A DNA stretch of 64,000 bases. Origin: Gelidibacter mesophilus DSM 14095 (GTDB lineage Bacteria; Bacteroidota; Bacteroidia; Flavobacteriales; Flavobacteriaceae). The stretch covers positions 496,001-560,000 of the forward strand of contig NZ_AUHD01000001.1 in NCBI RefSeq assembly GCF_000423005.1, given 5' to 3'. The notes beneath the pieces are model-generated. The model ran no database searches, was not told where the DNA came from, and saw only the letters and a program-made list of their open reading frames with translations. The translations under genes and the position numbers were made by a program. Positions 36,291 through 45,212 of this stretch are shown piece by piece (position 1 is the stretch's first letter; each line of letters starts with the position of its first letter).

Positions 36291-37467
36291 AATTTCTAAG
36301 ATTTATAATAAAAAACAAAATGCCCAAGGGCAAAAGAATGCTGCAAAAAAGCAGGATCAGGTAATAGTGAGGCAACATGCCTAAGTTTAAATAGTAATAC
36401 ACACCTTGGAGCAGGAGTAGAAATTCTGTGGATAAAATCCCCAATATAAAACTATAGACTCCTAAGGAAAGACTTTTTGTATTTTTAGTTTTTGGATATT
36501 TTTGTAATAAAAAAGCAAACAAAAATCCGCTGATGACACCTAACATCATAAGATGGATAAAACCAATGACAAAGTTACGGTATTGATAGGCCATGTCACC
36601 AACTTCAGGTAAAATTGAAGCCGCTTGTAGGACAATTTTCAAGAGAAATGAAAGGAGTGCTAAACCGTACATCCATTTGGTCAATTTTGAAATCCTCGAC
36701 CAAAACTCAGTCCAATGAGGCTTTAGTAATTGTATAAAATAATAACCAGCTAACAGTTGCAATAAAATGCCCATTCCATTGATCCAAAGCAACAGCGGAT
36801 GAAACGCGAACCAACTTATGATTAAAGACAATGTAAGAATTGTGGAAATCACAAGGGTATTAAAAAACCGGCTTCCTAGCATCCAATCATCAATAGGAAA
36901 TTGATGCAGAAATAGAGCTAATACACCAAACATAAACCAACCGTTAAATTGGAAATGCAAGAAAAACTGAATCGAAATATTATAAAATGCCGAGGCGGAT
37001 CCCAAAATACCAGCAGCAGGGCCAAGGCACCATACACCAATGGTGGATAGCACCATAAACACCAACGCAGCTTTAAGGAGCTTGCGGATAAGAGGGGAGG
37101 CGACTTGGTGATTTTTCCAGACCAACCTCACAAAATAATAACTACAAAAAATGTGTAGGGTTGAGAAGCTAATAGAGATTGCGGCATAGCCTATAAATGG
37201 AAAGCTCACCATCATACCGACAACCGCAATTTGCGTCACCCAGAACAACCGGGTATAAATGGGTTTTTTATCTGGAATGAAATAATGAACAATAAATAGA
37301 TATAACATCAAATAGACCCAACCCAACATGGCAACATGAGAATGGGCATGGGTAAGGTATCTATAATTGATGGCAATTGGATCTACAAAAATATAGCGCA
37401 ATGTCAACCCCATTAAGGCGGCTATCAAAAAATTGATGAGACATACACCAATAAGTTTTTTTTGCAT
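36262..37467 (-). CDS. 12-TM histidine-rich membrane protein, haem-copper-oxidase subunit I-like
   Basis: A 401-residue integral membrane protein of about 12 helices with conserved His at helix positions. Examples are THAHSHVAMLGWVYLML (near 40-55), FFLHFQFNGWFMFGVLALFL (near 168-187) and FVIGFIHLMMLGVISGF (near 308-324). The spacing resembles haem-ligand helices of cbb3-type subunit I and also recalls NnrS. It lacks the full HCO set, so it is probably not an oxidase. A haem-binding NO- or O2-responsive role is inferred from the overlap with hemerythrin and the closeness to ric and rrf2. Confidence 0.6.
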   Translation of the reverse strand: MQKKLIGVCLINFLIAALMGLTLRYIFVDPIAINYRYLTHAHSHVAMLGWVYLMLYLFIVHYFIPDKKPIYTRLFWVTQIAVVGMMVSFPFIGYAAISISFSTLHIFCSYYFVRLVWKNHQVASPLIRKLLKAALVFMVLSTIGVWCLGPAAGILGSASAFYNISIQFFLHFQFNGWFMFGVLALFLHQFPIDDWMLGSRFFNTLVISTILTLSLIISWFAFHPLLLWINGMGILLQLLAGYYFIQLLKPHWTEFWSRISKLTKWMYGLALLSFLLKIVLQAASILPEVGDMAYQYRNFVIGFIHLMMLGVISGFLFAFLLQKYPKTKNTKSLSLGVYSFILGILSTEFLLLLQGVYYYLNLGMLPHYYLILLFCSILLPLGILFFIINLRNYDTETLKTT

Positions 37468-37635
37468 TTAAACGGAATTTGGTAGAATAAAGTTACTCAT
37501 AATTGATAAAAAGAACACTTCCTATCGTTTCTTATTTGTGTTACGTTTATCATTTCCCTCTAGAAGAGATAATCGCATCAGTAGGTTAAGTAACGAAAAG
37601 GAAGTGTAACTTCAACAATCAAAACCAAACATTAA

Positions 37636-38367
37636 CTATTTAAGAGCTTTCTCAAGCTTTATTGCTTCAAGAAACAAGATGTTATTTTCTAAGTGGATGT
37701 GCAAGTGCAAGTCTTTTTCAAATTCGTCCAGCATTGCATAGGTTACTTTATAAGTATTACAGGCATCAGCTGGTGGTGTGTAGTTATTGGTTAGTGCAGC
37801 TATTTTTCTGAAACGATCGCCTTCAGCATCATGGTCATGTTTCATCATTTCAATAGGGCTTTCAACAGATCCAAATTGTGGTGATTCCACTGTAGTGCCT
37901 TCTGATTTTGCTTTAACCATACGTTTGATAAAAGGGAAGAGGATTAGTTCTTCTTTTTTCATATGTGATGCCATTTCTTTCGAACAGCCGATAAATAGTG
38001 CCGTAACTTCTAAAAGCTCCGGATGTCTCTGACCGTGTACTTTACAGAGTTTATCTAAAAACTGACGCAATACTGGTGATTTTTCTTCAACATAGCGGTG
38101 ATGTTTCTTTTCGATATATTCTGCAAGTAGATCTAATGGCCATGATTTATAATCGATGGATTGTTGGTTATTTGAATTTTGGATATCTTCCAATTTAGCC
38201 AATAATTCATCAGAATCGATATTGTTTTTTGCGCATACCTCTTCAATTGTTCTATCACCTTTACAACAAAAATCAATCCCATAGTTTGAGAAAATAGCTG
38301 CTGTTCTGAAATCTTCAGCCACATATTGACCGATCTGTTTTTGTGAATCTTTATGTAATGTTTCCAT
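37636..38367 (-). CDS. ric: iron-sulfur cluster repair di-iron protein (Ric/YtfE/ScdA)
   Basis: A 243-residue cytoplasmic protein that repairs Fe-S clusters damaged by NO or oxidants. The N-terminal ScdA_N domain has GQYVAEDFRTAAIFSNYGID and FCCKGDRTIEEVC with the CC pair. A C-terminal hemerythrin-like domain carries EKKHHRYVEE, KVHGQRHPEL, KKEELILFPF, HDHDAEGDRF and HLHIHLENNILF for the di-iron site. Length and order are standard. An Rrf2-type box lies 65 bases upstream of its start, and the rrf2 gene is next upstream on the same strand. Confidence 0.93.
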   Translation of the reverse strand: METLHKDSQKQIGQYVAEDFRTAAIFSNYGIDFCCKGDRTIEEVCAKNNIDSDELLAKLEDIQNSNNQQSIDYKSWPLDLLAEYIEKKHHRYVEEKSPVLRQFLDKLCKVHGQRHPELLEVTALFIGCSKEMASHMKKEELILFPFIKRMVKAKSEGTTVESPQFGSVESPIEMMKHDHDAEGDRFRKIAALTNNYTPPADACNTYKVTYAMLDEFEKDLHLHIHLENNILFLEAIKLEKALK

Positions 38368-38432
38368 AGATTTGTGCCCATCCTTATAACTTCGGATTTT
38401 TTTGGGTGTTTTTAATTAGACAATTATTAATT

Positions 38433-38448
38433 AGGACAAATTAGTCCT
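38433..38448 (-). promoter_or_regulatory. Rrf2-type box upstream of ric
   Basis: AGGACAAATTAGTCCT has five-base arms AGGAC/GTCCT around an AATT core. It matches the boxes at nirK, nos and rrf2. It lies between the rrf2 stop and the ric start. A matching -7 element could not be picked out with confidence here. Confidence 0.7.
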
Positions 38449-38468
38449 ATTTGTTTTCAAATTTTTTT

Positions 38469-38903
38469 TTAGAGTTTTAAAAAGCTCACCCCAGATTTTA
38501 TATCGAGTGCCAATTGTTCAAGATTGGTACTTTCCAGCATGTGCTTTAATTGATTTCTTATCCCTTTAAATTGATCGTGCACAGGACATGGATGGTTTTC
38601 ATCACACACGTGCAACCCCAATCCACAGCCGTGATAAATGCTATCTCCATCAATGGCTTTTACAATTTGTGAGAGTTTAATGGTTGCGATATCACCTTTC
38701 TCAATCTCAAACCCACCATAAGCACCTTTAACTGATTTGATGATCTTATTTCGTACCAAATCCTGAAGGATTTTGGCGGTAAACGCTTCCGGCGAATCAA
38801 TTTCTTTTGCAATTTCCTTAAGGCTGACACGGTTACCGTCATAAGAGCTCATCGCTATATAAATAGAGGCTTTAAGACCATACTCGCAAGCTTTAGAAAA
38901 CAT
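38469..38903 (-). CDS. Rrf2 family regulator, probable Fe-S (NsrR/IscR-like)
   Basis: A 144-residue DNA-binding regulator. The winged-helix part has MFSKACEYGLKASIYIAMSS and RVSLKEIAKEIDSPEAFTAK, ending with the recognition segment GAYGGFEIEK. Three Cys near residues 102-116 lie in YHGCGLGLHVCDENHPCPVH (C-x6-C-x5-C), the position of the Fe-S ligands of NsrR and IscR. A box of its own type overlaps its promoter, so it is probably autoregulated. Boxes at ric, nirK and nos suggest it senses NO or redox state. Sensing NO is inference. Confidence 0.88.
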   Translation of the reverse strand: MFSKACEYGLKASIYIAMSSYDGNRVSLKEIAKEIDSPEAFTAKILQDLVRNKIIKSVKGAYGGFEIEKGDIATIKLSQIVKAIDGDSIYHGCGLGLHVCDENHPCPVHDQFKGIRNQLKHMLESTNLEQLALDIKSGVSFLKL

Positions 38904-38925
38904 AGATTAACTTTTTTAAGTTAAA

Positions 38926-38964
38926 CAAAGATAGTATTAATTTTAATTCGGACAAAATTATCCG
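38926..38964 (-). promoter_or_regulatory. Rrf2-type box and -7 element of the rrf2 gene
   Basis: On the minus strand, the box CGGATAATTTTGTCCG (38964-38949; plus strand CGGACAAAATTATCCG) lies upstream of the -7 element TATCTTTG (38933-38926). The box centre is 23.5 bp from the start of the -7 element, about -35. It therefore covers the -33 region, a repressor-type position, unlike at nirK and nos. Confidence 0.68.
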
Positions 38965-38994
38965 TAATAAAAATCATAATTTATTTTGTGGTTT

Positions 38995-39696
38995 TTAATG
39001 ACATTCAATATCGCCTTGAACTATTTCTGTAACAGGGGCAGGAGACAGGTAAGGAATGCCAAGACCTAAGCCGCGCAGGATAAATAAAAGGCCGATAATT
39101 ACCACAAAAACAGGTATCGCTTTTTGAATACGCTGCTTCACTCGGGTATTTAGGAACTTTCCTAAGTAAATGGCCGAGGTCATCAGTGGAATAGTACCAA
39201 TGCCAAAAAGTGCCATATACAGACTCCCCTTAAGCGCACTGTCCATCGCCAATGATGCGAATACGGCCATATAGACCAATCCGCATGGCAGAAATCCGTT
39301 AAGAAATCCGATGGTCAGAAACGTATCGGCAGTTTTTTTCTTTAAGGCTTTTCCCAAAGACGATTTCACTTTTGAAATGAGTTTATAAATCGGTTTTGAG
39401 AAATTATACTTGTTGAACGTTTTTGTTGGAATCAGTACCACTACAATCATCAAAATACCAATAAAAATTGATAATTGCTGTTGTAGGCCAAAAATGTAGA
39501 GACTCTTTCCAACCAATCCAAAAAAGGCTCCAATGATACTATAGGCTAATATCCTCCCGAAGTGATAGGTGAAAATCTGAAAAACTTTTCTAGTAGAATT
39601 TGAACGGTCAACGGGTAACATAAAGGCGATTGGTCCACACATGCCTACGCAGTGGAAACTTCCCAATAAACCGAATATGAGTGCAGACCATAGCAT
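38995..39696 (-). CDS. sulfite exporter TauE/SafE family protein of the cco cluster
   Basis: A 233-residue membrane protein with about six helices and a Cys-containing start FHCVGMCGPIAFMLPVD, the hallmark of the UreH/TauE-SafE-like proteins in cbb3 oxidase clusters. A second motif, FLNGFLPCGLVYMAVFA, carries another Cys. Members near ccoGH are thought to help with copper or haem delivery for oxidase assembly; direct proof for this protein is lacking. Its start abuts the ccoH stop and the transcript runs ccoG-ccoH-this gene. Confidence 0.82.
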   Translation of the reverse strand: MLWSALIFGLLGSFHCVGMCGPIAFMLPVDRSNSTRKVFQIFTYHFGRILAYSIIGAFFGLVGKSLYIFGLQQQLSIFIGILMIVVVLIPTKTFNKYNFSKPIYKLISKVKSSLGKALKKKTADTFLTIGFLNGFLPCGLVYMAVFASLAMDSALKGSLYMALFGIGTIPLMTSAIYLGKFLNTRVKQRIQKAIPVFVVIIGLLFILRGLGLGIPYLSPAPVTEIVQGDIECH

Positions 39697-40143
39697 CTAA
39701 TAGGTAATGTCTTTTTTATACACATAGGAATTTCCATTATATTCCCAATCCACTTTAATGTTCCATCGACCACCTAACAAACTTTTGTCAGGTATGAGCA
39801 AATTATGGTCAGACAATGAAATTGCACTTTCAATGTCCAATTGTTTATTAGATGGTCTGTATAGGAACACGTTGCCTGAAATTTTTGATGGCTCCATATC
39901 ACTAGGAAAAATAATGATTAATCCGTCTGGACTACGTTTCCAGGTGATGTCCTCTTTTAAGGTTTGGGCATTTTTTTGTTTGTTAAGATCATTTTCAAAC
40001 GCCAATTCTTGGGCATAATAATTTTCTGTAACCAAGTCATGCTCGTATTTTTTGTTGACGGTCATAGATATAACGAAATATAATATAAAGCTTATAAAGC
40101 CTATAAACGCTAATACTATGCCTGTACCCCAATTGAATTTCAT
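39697..40143 (-). CDS. ccoH: FixH/CcoH family protein
   Basis: A 148-residue protein with one N-terminal helix (about 6-27, WGTGIVLAFIGFISFILYF) and a periplasmic beta domain. The short motif HDLVTENYYAQELAFENDLN after the helix is typical of FixH/CcoH. CcoH is needed to assemble the cbb3 oxidase. It lies between ccoG and the TauE/SafE gene on the same strand. A 242-base spacer with a palindrome separates it from ccoG. Confidence 0.85.
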   Translation of the reverse strand: MKFNWGTGIVLAFIGFISFILYFVISMTVNKKYEHDLVTENYYAQELAFENDLNKQKNAQTLKEDITWKRSPDGLIIIFPSDMEPSKISGNVFLYRPSNKQLDIESAISLSDHNLLIPDKSLLGGRWNIKVDWEYNGNSYVYKKDITY

Positions 40144-40316
40144 AATCTATATGTGCCTGCAACGACAGGATTTTTTTTAACAATTATTATTAAGACCTAT
40201 TATCCCCGCTTATCTGGGACCTCAACCTTTCTGGTCAGATCTGTTTATCTTTTTAACAGTCCTTTGGACAATCAATTTCCCGGTTTCGGGCTGCTGTCGC
40301 AATTGTGTCTTTTCAG

Positions 40317-40345
40317 TCCTACAAGGTTTTTAAAACCTTGCAGGA
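40317..40345. repeat. 29-bp palindrome, AAAACCTTG core
   Basis: Arms TCCTACAAGGTTTT (40317-40330) and AAAACCTTGCAGGA (40332-40345) pair with one mismatch around a single T. The core AAAACCTTG(C/A)AGG recurs at 54114-54126 in another spacer. It could act as a bidirectional terminator or be an interspersed repeat. It lies between ccoG and ccoH. Confidence 0.6.
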
Positions 40346-40385
40346 AAAATTGCCACATTTTCAATGTTTACTTCCTTTTTATGAG

Positions 40386-41810
40386 CTACTTATAACTCCG
40401 AGGCCCAAGGAAACTGACCGTTGTGGTTTCAATCAAATCATCTCCACTATACACCTCAATCATTAAACTATTCTTGTCTCCGCTCAATTCGCTTTGCGGA
40501 AGTTCTATAAACAATGTCCCTTCGGCAAGACCTTGAGCAGGAACATAAAATGTTTTTTCTGATGCAACCAGTTTAATTTCACCAATGTTTTTTCGTAATT
40601 TAAAACTGATATCCTCAATATCCCTTGTTGTTTTATTGATCAATTTATAGGTAAACACGTTACTGATAATATTGTTGTCTTTATGTTCATAAAGTTGACC
40701 TGGCAGTCTTAAAACGGTGGCATCAATATCATTTCTCAAAAAGAGCATCCCAACTAAAACTCCCGTTAGAATAAGAAGTACAGCGCTATAACCTTTCAGG
40801 CGTGGCGTGAACTCAAATTTCTTTTTCTTTTCAATATTTTCTTCACTGGCATAACGAATCAATCCTTTTGGTAAATTGATGCTTTCCATGATATGGTCGC
40901 ACTCATCAATACATGCCGTACAGTTGACGCATTCCAATTGGGTTCCATTTCTAATATCAATACCAGTAGGACAAACATTGACGCATTGAAAACAATCAAT
41001 ACAGTCTCCAAACCCTAAAGCTTCTCTGTCTTCGTTTTTTCTAAATTTCTTTCGGCCATTTTCGCTTTCACCACGTTTATGGTCATAGGCTACTACAATC
41101 GATTTATTATCCAGCAACACGCCTTGAAGCCTGCCGTATGGACATGCAATAATACAAACCTGTTCTCTAAACCAAGCGAAGACAAAGTAAAACACCCCAG
41201 TAAAAATCAAGAGGGAGATGAGTGTGCTTAAATGGTCTTTAGGACCATCTAAAATGTATTGTATCACTTTATCAGAACCAATCAGATAGGCTAAAAACAC
41301 ATTGGCAATAATGAAAGAAATTACCAAAAACAAAAACCATTTTAAGCTCTTTTTTTTAATTTTTTCAGCATTCCATTCCTGCCTTTCAAGCCGCATTTGG
41401 GCGCCTCTGTCGCCTTCAATCCAATATTCAATACGTCTAAATACCATTTCCATGAAAATGGTTTGTGGACAAATCCATCCGCAGAAAATCCGTCCGAAAG
41501 CTACTGTAAACAACGCGATGAAAATTACCCCAATGAGCATTGAGATCACAAAAAGATGAAAATCTTGAGGCCAAAATGGAAACCCAAAAATATTAAAACG
41601 ACGTTCCAGAATGTTGAACATCAAGAATTGATTGCCATTTATTTTAATAAATGGGGCTGACAGAAAGAATGCCAATAGTGCATAACTAACCCATTTGCGA
41701 TAGTCGTAATATCTACCACTTGGTTTTTTAGGAAAAACCCACTTGCGGTTACCTTCTTCAGTTAGGGTGCCTATAGAATCTCTAAAGCTTTCGTTTTCCG
41801 GTGTTTCCAC
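40386..41810 (-). CDS. ccoG: CcoG (FixG/RdxA), cbb3 oxidase assembly ferredoxin
   Basis: A 474-residue membrane protein that reduces copper for cbb3 oxidase assembly. Several helices occupy residues 40-230, with CGWICPQTIFMEM and CIIACPYGRLQG between them. Two 4Fe-4S clusters are carried by CIDCFQCVNVCPTGIDIR and CVNCTACIDECDHIM (about 255-300). A periplasmic Ig-like domain lies at the C-terminus. Order and length are standard. It is 130 bases downstream of ccoP across a stem-loop. Confidence 0.94.
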   Translation of the reverse strand: METPENESFRDSIGTLTEEGNRKWVFPKKPSGRYYDYRKWVSYALLAFFLSAPFIKINGNQFLMFNILERRFNIFGFPFWPQDFHLFVISMLIGVIFIALFTVAFGRIFCGWICPQTIFMEMVFRRIEYWIEGDRGAQMRLERQEWNAEKIKKKSLKWFLFLVISFIIANVFLAYLIGSDKVIQYILDGPKDHLSTLISLLIFTGVFYFVFAWFREQVCIIACPYGRLQGVLLDNKSIVVAYDHKRGESENGRKKFRKNEDREALGFGDCIDCFQCVNVCPTGIDIRNGTQLECVNCTACIDECDHIMESINLPKGLIRYASEENIEKKKKFEFTPRLKGYSAVLLILTGVLVGMLFLRNDIDATVLRLPGQLYEHKDNNIISNVFTYKLINKTTRDIEDISFKLRKNIGEIKLVASEKTFYVPAQGLAEGTLFIELPQSELSGDKNSLMIEVYSGDDLIETTTVSFLGPRSYK

Positions 41811-41839
41811 AATAATTGTTTTTTATTTGTCCTAAAGCT

Positions 41840-41871
41840 AAGCTCGAATCTTTATTTTAAAATTCGAGCTT
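41840..41871 (-). terminator. stem-loop between ccoP and ccoG
   Basis: Perfect ten-base arms AAGCTCGAAT (41840-41849) and ATTCGAGCTT (41862-41871) with a 12-base AT-rich loop. On the minus strand only a short T run follows, so attenuation with read-through into ccoG is more likely than full termination. Confidence 0.6.
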
Positions 41872-41940
41872 TTGATATTTGCCACTTTACAACACTCATC
41901 GCTGAGGTTGTATTATTTGCAATAACCACTATGGGATCGT

Positions 41941-42831
41941 TTATTCTGAAGCAGTTTCATCCACCCAAACCTCACCTTCTGGTTCTTTTGGTTGCGCGGG
42001 GGTGGTGCCTTCAAAAGTCATTATATAACTTGATACTTGTGCCATTTCAATGGGTTTCAACATAGATTTCCAAGCAATCATTCCTTTTCCACTACGTCCA
42101 CCTTCACTCACTGTATGAAAGATGTTTTTGATGCCACCACCTAAAATCCAATACTCATCCGTAAGATTAGGTCCAATTCCACCGCCACCGTCAGGCATAT
42201 GGCAGGCCACACAATTAAGGTCGTAAATAGCTTTTCCATTCGCCAAATCGGCAGGATCAGTTAAAACGGTTACCGATTCAAAATCGACGATGTCCTTAGC
42301 TGTTTTCTTATATTCTTCTAATTCTACTTTAGCAAGTTCCAGGGTTGACTGAAGCTCTTCATATTGATTTTCGCCATTGAAAATGTGAAAACGAACCAAA
42401 TAAACAGCAGCAAATACGATGGAGGCGTAAAACCCATAACGCCACCATGGTGGAAGGTCATTGTCTAATTCTCTAATCCCATCATACTCATGGTCAAGAA
42501 TAATTTCACCTTCTTTTTCAATGGGTTTGGAGCCTAACATCTTTTTATAGATCTTTTTGACCCAGTCCACAATATTTGGAGCAGATGCCTTAGTCGTTAA
42601 ATATCTTGCTTTAGCAGCGTCATCCAGACTTTGAAACATGACATTCTCCAACGCAGCAATAATGGCTTCAATTGCAAGAATAAGCACCAATACCAGCACC
42701 AAGAATAATACAATCATGGGATTGTTCATAAATGCGGGCTCGTGTGGCGTTCCCACAAAGAGTTCTATAATACCCCATATAAAAAAGAATATCAAAGGCA
42801 CCCTGACGTATGATGGAATTAAGTTTCTCAT
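41941..42831 (-). CDS. ccoP: cbb3 oxidase subunit III (CcoP), monohaem
   Basis: A 296-residue membrane cytochrome c. There are two N-terminal helices (about 9-25 and 36-62) and a FixP_N helix (LPPWWRYGFYASIVFAAVYL). One cytochrome domain follows with CVACH (about residue 212) and a Met in GMIAWKSMLKP as sixth ligand. Proteobacterial CcoP has two haems; only one CxxCH is present here, as is usual in Bacteroidota. The gene overlaps ccoQ by four bases. Confidence 0.93.
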   Translation of the reverse strand: MRNLIPSYVRVPLIFFFIWGIIELFVGTPHEPAFMNNPMIVLFLVLVLVLILAIEAIIAALENVMFQSLDDAAKARYLTTKASAPNIVDWVKKIYKKMLGSKPIEKEGEIILDHEYDGIRELDNDLPPWWRYGFYASIVFAAVYLVRFHIFNGENQYEELQSTLELAKVELEEYKKTAKDIVDFESVTVLTDPADLANGKAIYDLNCVACHMPDGGGGIGPNLTDEYWILGGGIKNIFHTVSEGGRSGKGMIAWKSMLKPIEMAQVSSYIMTFEGTTPAQPKEPEGEVWVDETASE

Positions 42832-43013
42832 AATGTTGCTTCGTTTTGGTTGTCTAAAGGAATCTCGCTCATTTTATTGATATACTCTTTTTTTGCGGTA
42901 AAGACCCACCAAAAAAGCGCAACGAAAAAAATGAAAAATATAAGTAAGGATATGATTGGGTATATTTCAATACCTGAAATGCTATCCATATGGTTTTTAA
43001 TATATTTCAACAT
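42828..43013 (-). CDS. ccoQ: cbb3 oxidase subunit IV (CcoQ)
   Basis: A 61-residue protein with one membrane helix (about 18-38, IYPIISLLIFFIFFVALFWW) and a cytoplasmic tail TAKKEYINKMSEIP. CcoQ stabilises the oxidase complex. It sits between ccoNO and ccoP, five bases after the former and overlapping the latter, so position and shape define it despite low sequence conservation. Confidence 0.85.
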   Translation of the reverse strand: MLKYIKNHMDSISGIEIYPIISLLIFFIFFVALFWWVFTAKKEYINKMSEIPLDNQNEATL

Positions 43014-43018
43014 AATGG

Positions 43019-45202
43019 TTAGTTTTGTGTTGTTTCTAAATCTTTTACTTTAATATCGGTACCAAGACGCTGTAAATAAGCAATAATTGCTACTATTTCT
43101 CGATCACGCATCTCAACAAATTCAGGACCACTACTATTTTTGTCCGCTTCATAAGACTCTGCAAAGTCAGGATCACCATAAAGATTTTGTTCAATCTGTG
43201 TTCCTTGATCCGTCATACTTTGCTGTGCATTTGCAACGTCTTCGTCTGTATATGGCACACCCAACGTCATCATTGTTCTCAATTTTGACTCAGTGTTGGA
43301 TTTATCCAACTTATTTTGAATCATCCATTTGTAACCAGGCATGATGGATCCTGATGAAGTACTTTGAGGATCGTACATATGATTGAAATGCCAGCTATCA
43401 GAGTATTTGCCACCAATTCTATGCAAATCAGGACCTGTTCTCTTACTTCCCCATAGGAATGGATGGTCATAAACATACTCACCAGCCTTCGAGAATTCGC
43501 CATAGCGTTCTACTTCATCTCTAAACGGTCTAATCATTTGAGAGTGACATCCCACGCAACCTTCCCTAATATAAAGGTCTCTACCTTCTAGCTCAAGAGG
43601 TGTGTATGGTTTAACACTCGTGATGGTCGGGATATTCGATTCTATCATAATGGTTGGTACAATTTGTACAATTCCACCAATAAGGATCGCTACAGTTGCG
43701 CCAATGGTCAATTGAATTGGTCTACGCTCCAACCAGCTGTGCCAGTGCTCACCAGCTACCATTCCTTTTGACACACGTTGTAGTGCAGGAGCTTCTGCCA
43801 ACTCATCTGTAACTTCGCTACCTTTTCTAACGGTTTGAATCACGTTGTAAACCATGACTAGCGTTCCGGTTAGGAATAGGGTACCACCAATGGCACGCAT
43901 CCAGTACATTGGCATAATTTCAGTAACGGTTTCTAAGAAATTACCATAAACTAAAGTCCCATCCGGATTAAATTGTTTCCACATACTGGCTTGAGTGAAT
44001 CCAGCTACATATAGTGGTAGAGCATACATGATGATCCCTAAAGTTCCAATCCAGAAATGTAAATTGGCCAATCCAACAGAGTAGAGCTTGCTTTTGGTAA
44101 GTCTTGGAATTAACCAATAAACCATTCCAAAGGCCAAGAATCCGTTCCATGCCAAGGCGCCAACGTGCACGTGGGCAATGATCCAGTCAGTATAATGCGC
44201 AATGGCGTTTACGTTTTTTAAAGACAACATTGGGCCTTCAAACGTAGCCATCCCGTAACCCGTAATGGCGACCACCATGAATTTTAAAACAGGGTCAGTT
44301 CTTACCTTATCCCATGCCCCACGAAGTGTTAAAAGTCCGTTAATCATTCCACCCCAAGATGGCATCAATAACATAACAGAGAACGCGACACCTAAATTTT
44401 GCGCCCATTCCGGCAATGCAGTATAGAGCAGGTGATGTGGTCCTGCCCATATATATATGAAAATTAATGACCAGAAATGGACTATGGAAAGTCTGTAGGA
44501 ATATACAGGTCTATTGGCCGCTTTTGGTACAAAATAATACATGAGACCTAAGAATGGCGTGGTCAAGAAAAATGCAACGGCATTATGACCGTACCACCAT
44601 TGTACCAACGCATCCTGAACCCCAGCGTAAACAGAATAACTTTTGAAGGCACTTACCGGCAATTCTAAACTATTAAAGATGTGAAGTACTGCAACCGTTA
44701 CAAACGTGGCAATATAAAACCAAATAGCTACGTATAAATGGCGTTGTCTTCTTTTTAAAATGGTTCCAATAAGGTTCCATCCAAAAGCAACCCAAACTAC
44801 GGCAATAGCGATATCTATTGGCCATTCTAACTCAGCATATTCCTTTGAGGTTGAAAAACCTAAAGGAAGTGTGATTGCCGCCGCAAGAATAATGGCTTGC
44901 CATCCCCAAAAATTGAAGTTACTCAAAGCGTCACTAAACATCCTTGCCTTTAGTAAACGCTGCGATGAATAATACACCCCTGCAAAAATAGCATTACCCA
45001 CAAATGCAAAAATCACGGCATTTGTATGTAATGGTCTTAACCTTCCAAAACTCAACCACGATACGCCATCGGTAAGGTTAGGGAACAGAAATAGAAAAGC
45101 TAATAAAAGGCCTACTACCATGCCAATAACACCCCAGAACATCGTGGCGTAAAGGAATTTTTTGACGATTTTATTATCGTAATAAAATTGTTGCATTTCC
45201 AT
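43019..45202 (-). CDS. ccoNO: fused cbb3 oxidase subunits I and II (CcoNO)
   Basis: This 727-residue fusion is the catalytic core of the high-affinity terminal oxidase. Residues about 1-480 are CcoN, with 12 or more helices and haem/CuB histidines in LRPLHTNAVIFAFVGNA, LVQWWYGHNAVAFFLTTPF, PHHLLYTALPEW and WIIAHVHVGALAWNGF. Residues about 520-727 are CcoO, with a membrane helix, the haem site REGCVGCHSQMIRPFRDEVE, GPDLHRIGGKYSD and a Met ligand in SGSIMPGYKWM. The fusion is typical of Bacteroidota. It lies 10 bases after ccoS under an FNR-type promoter. Confidence 0.95.
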   Translation of the reverse strand: MEMQQFYYDNKIVKKFLYATMFWGVIGMVVGLLLAFLFLFPNLTDGVSWLSFGRLRPLHTNAVIFAFVGNAIFAGVYYSSQRLLKARMFSDALSNFNFWGWQAIILAAAITLPLGFSTSKEYAELEWPIDIAIAVVWVAFGWNLIGTILKRRQRHLYVAIWFYIATFVTVAVLHIFNSLELPVSAFKSYSVYAGVQDALVQWWYGHNAVAFFLTTPFLGLMYYFVPKAANRPVYSYRLSIVHFWSLIFIYIWAGPHHLLYTALPEWAQNLGVAFSVMLLMPSWGGMINGLLTLRGAWDKVRTDPVLKFMVVAITGYGMATFEGPMLSLKNVNAIAHYTDWIIAHVHVGALAWNGFLAFGMVYWLIPRLTKSKLYSVGLANLHFWIGTLGIIMYALPLYVAGFTQASMWKQFNPDGTLVYGNFLETVTEIMPMYWMRAIGGTLFLTGTLVMVYNVIQTVRKGSEVTDELAEAPALQRVSKGMVAGEHWHSWLERRPIQLTIGATVAILIGGIVQIVPTIMIESNIPTITSVKPYTPLELEGRDLYIREGCVGCHSQMIRPFRDEVERYGEFSKAGEYVYDHPFLWGSKRTGPDLHRIGGKYSDSWHFNHMYDPQSTSSGSIMPGYKWMIQNKLDKSNTESKLRTMMTLGVPYTDEDVANAQQSMTDQGTQIEQNLYGDPDFAESYEADKNSSGPEFVEMRDREIVAIIAYLQRLGTDIKVKDLETTQN

Positions 45203-45212
45203 AGAAAATAAA

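Noticed and set aside
37540-37553. FNR-type box upstream of the 12-TM protein gene
   Set aside because: ATGATAAACGTAAC keeps only one arm and no TAnnTTTG lies at the 29.5-bp distance.
41826-41836. Rrf2-type box upstream of ccoG
   Set aside because: Only a half-site (AGGACAAAT on the minus strand) is present, without the second arm.
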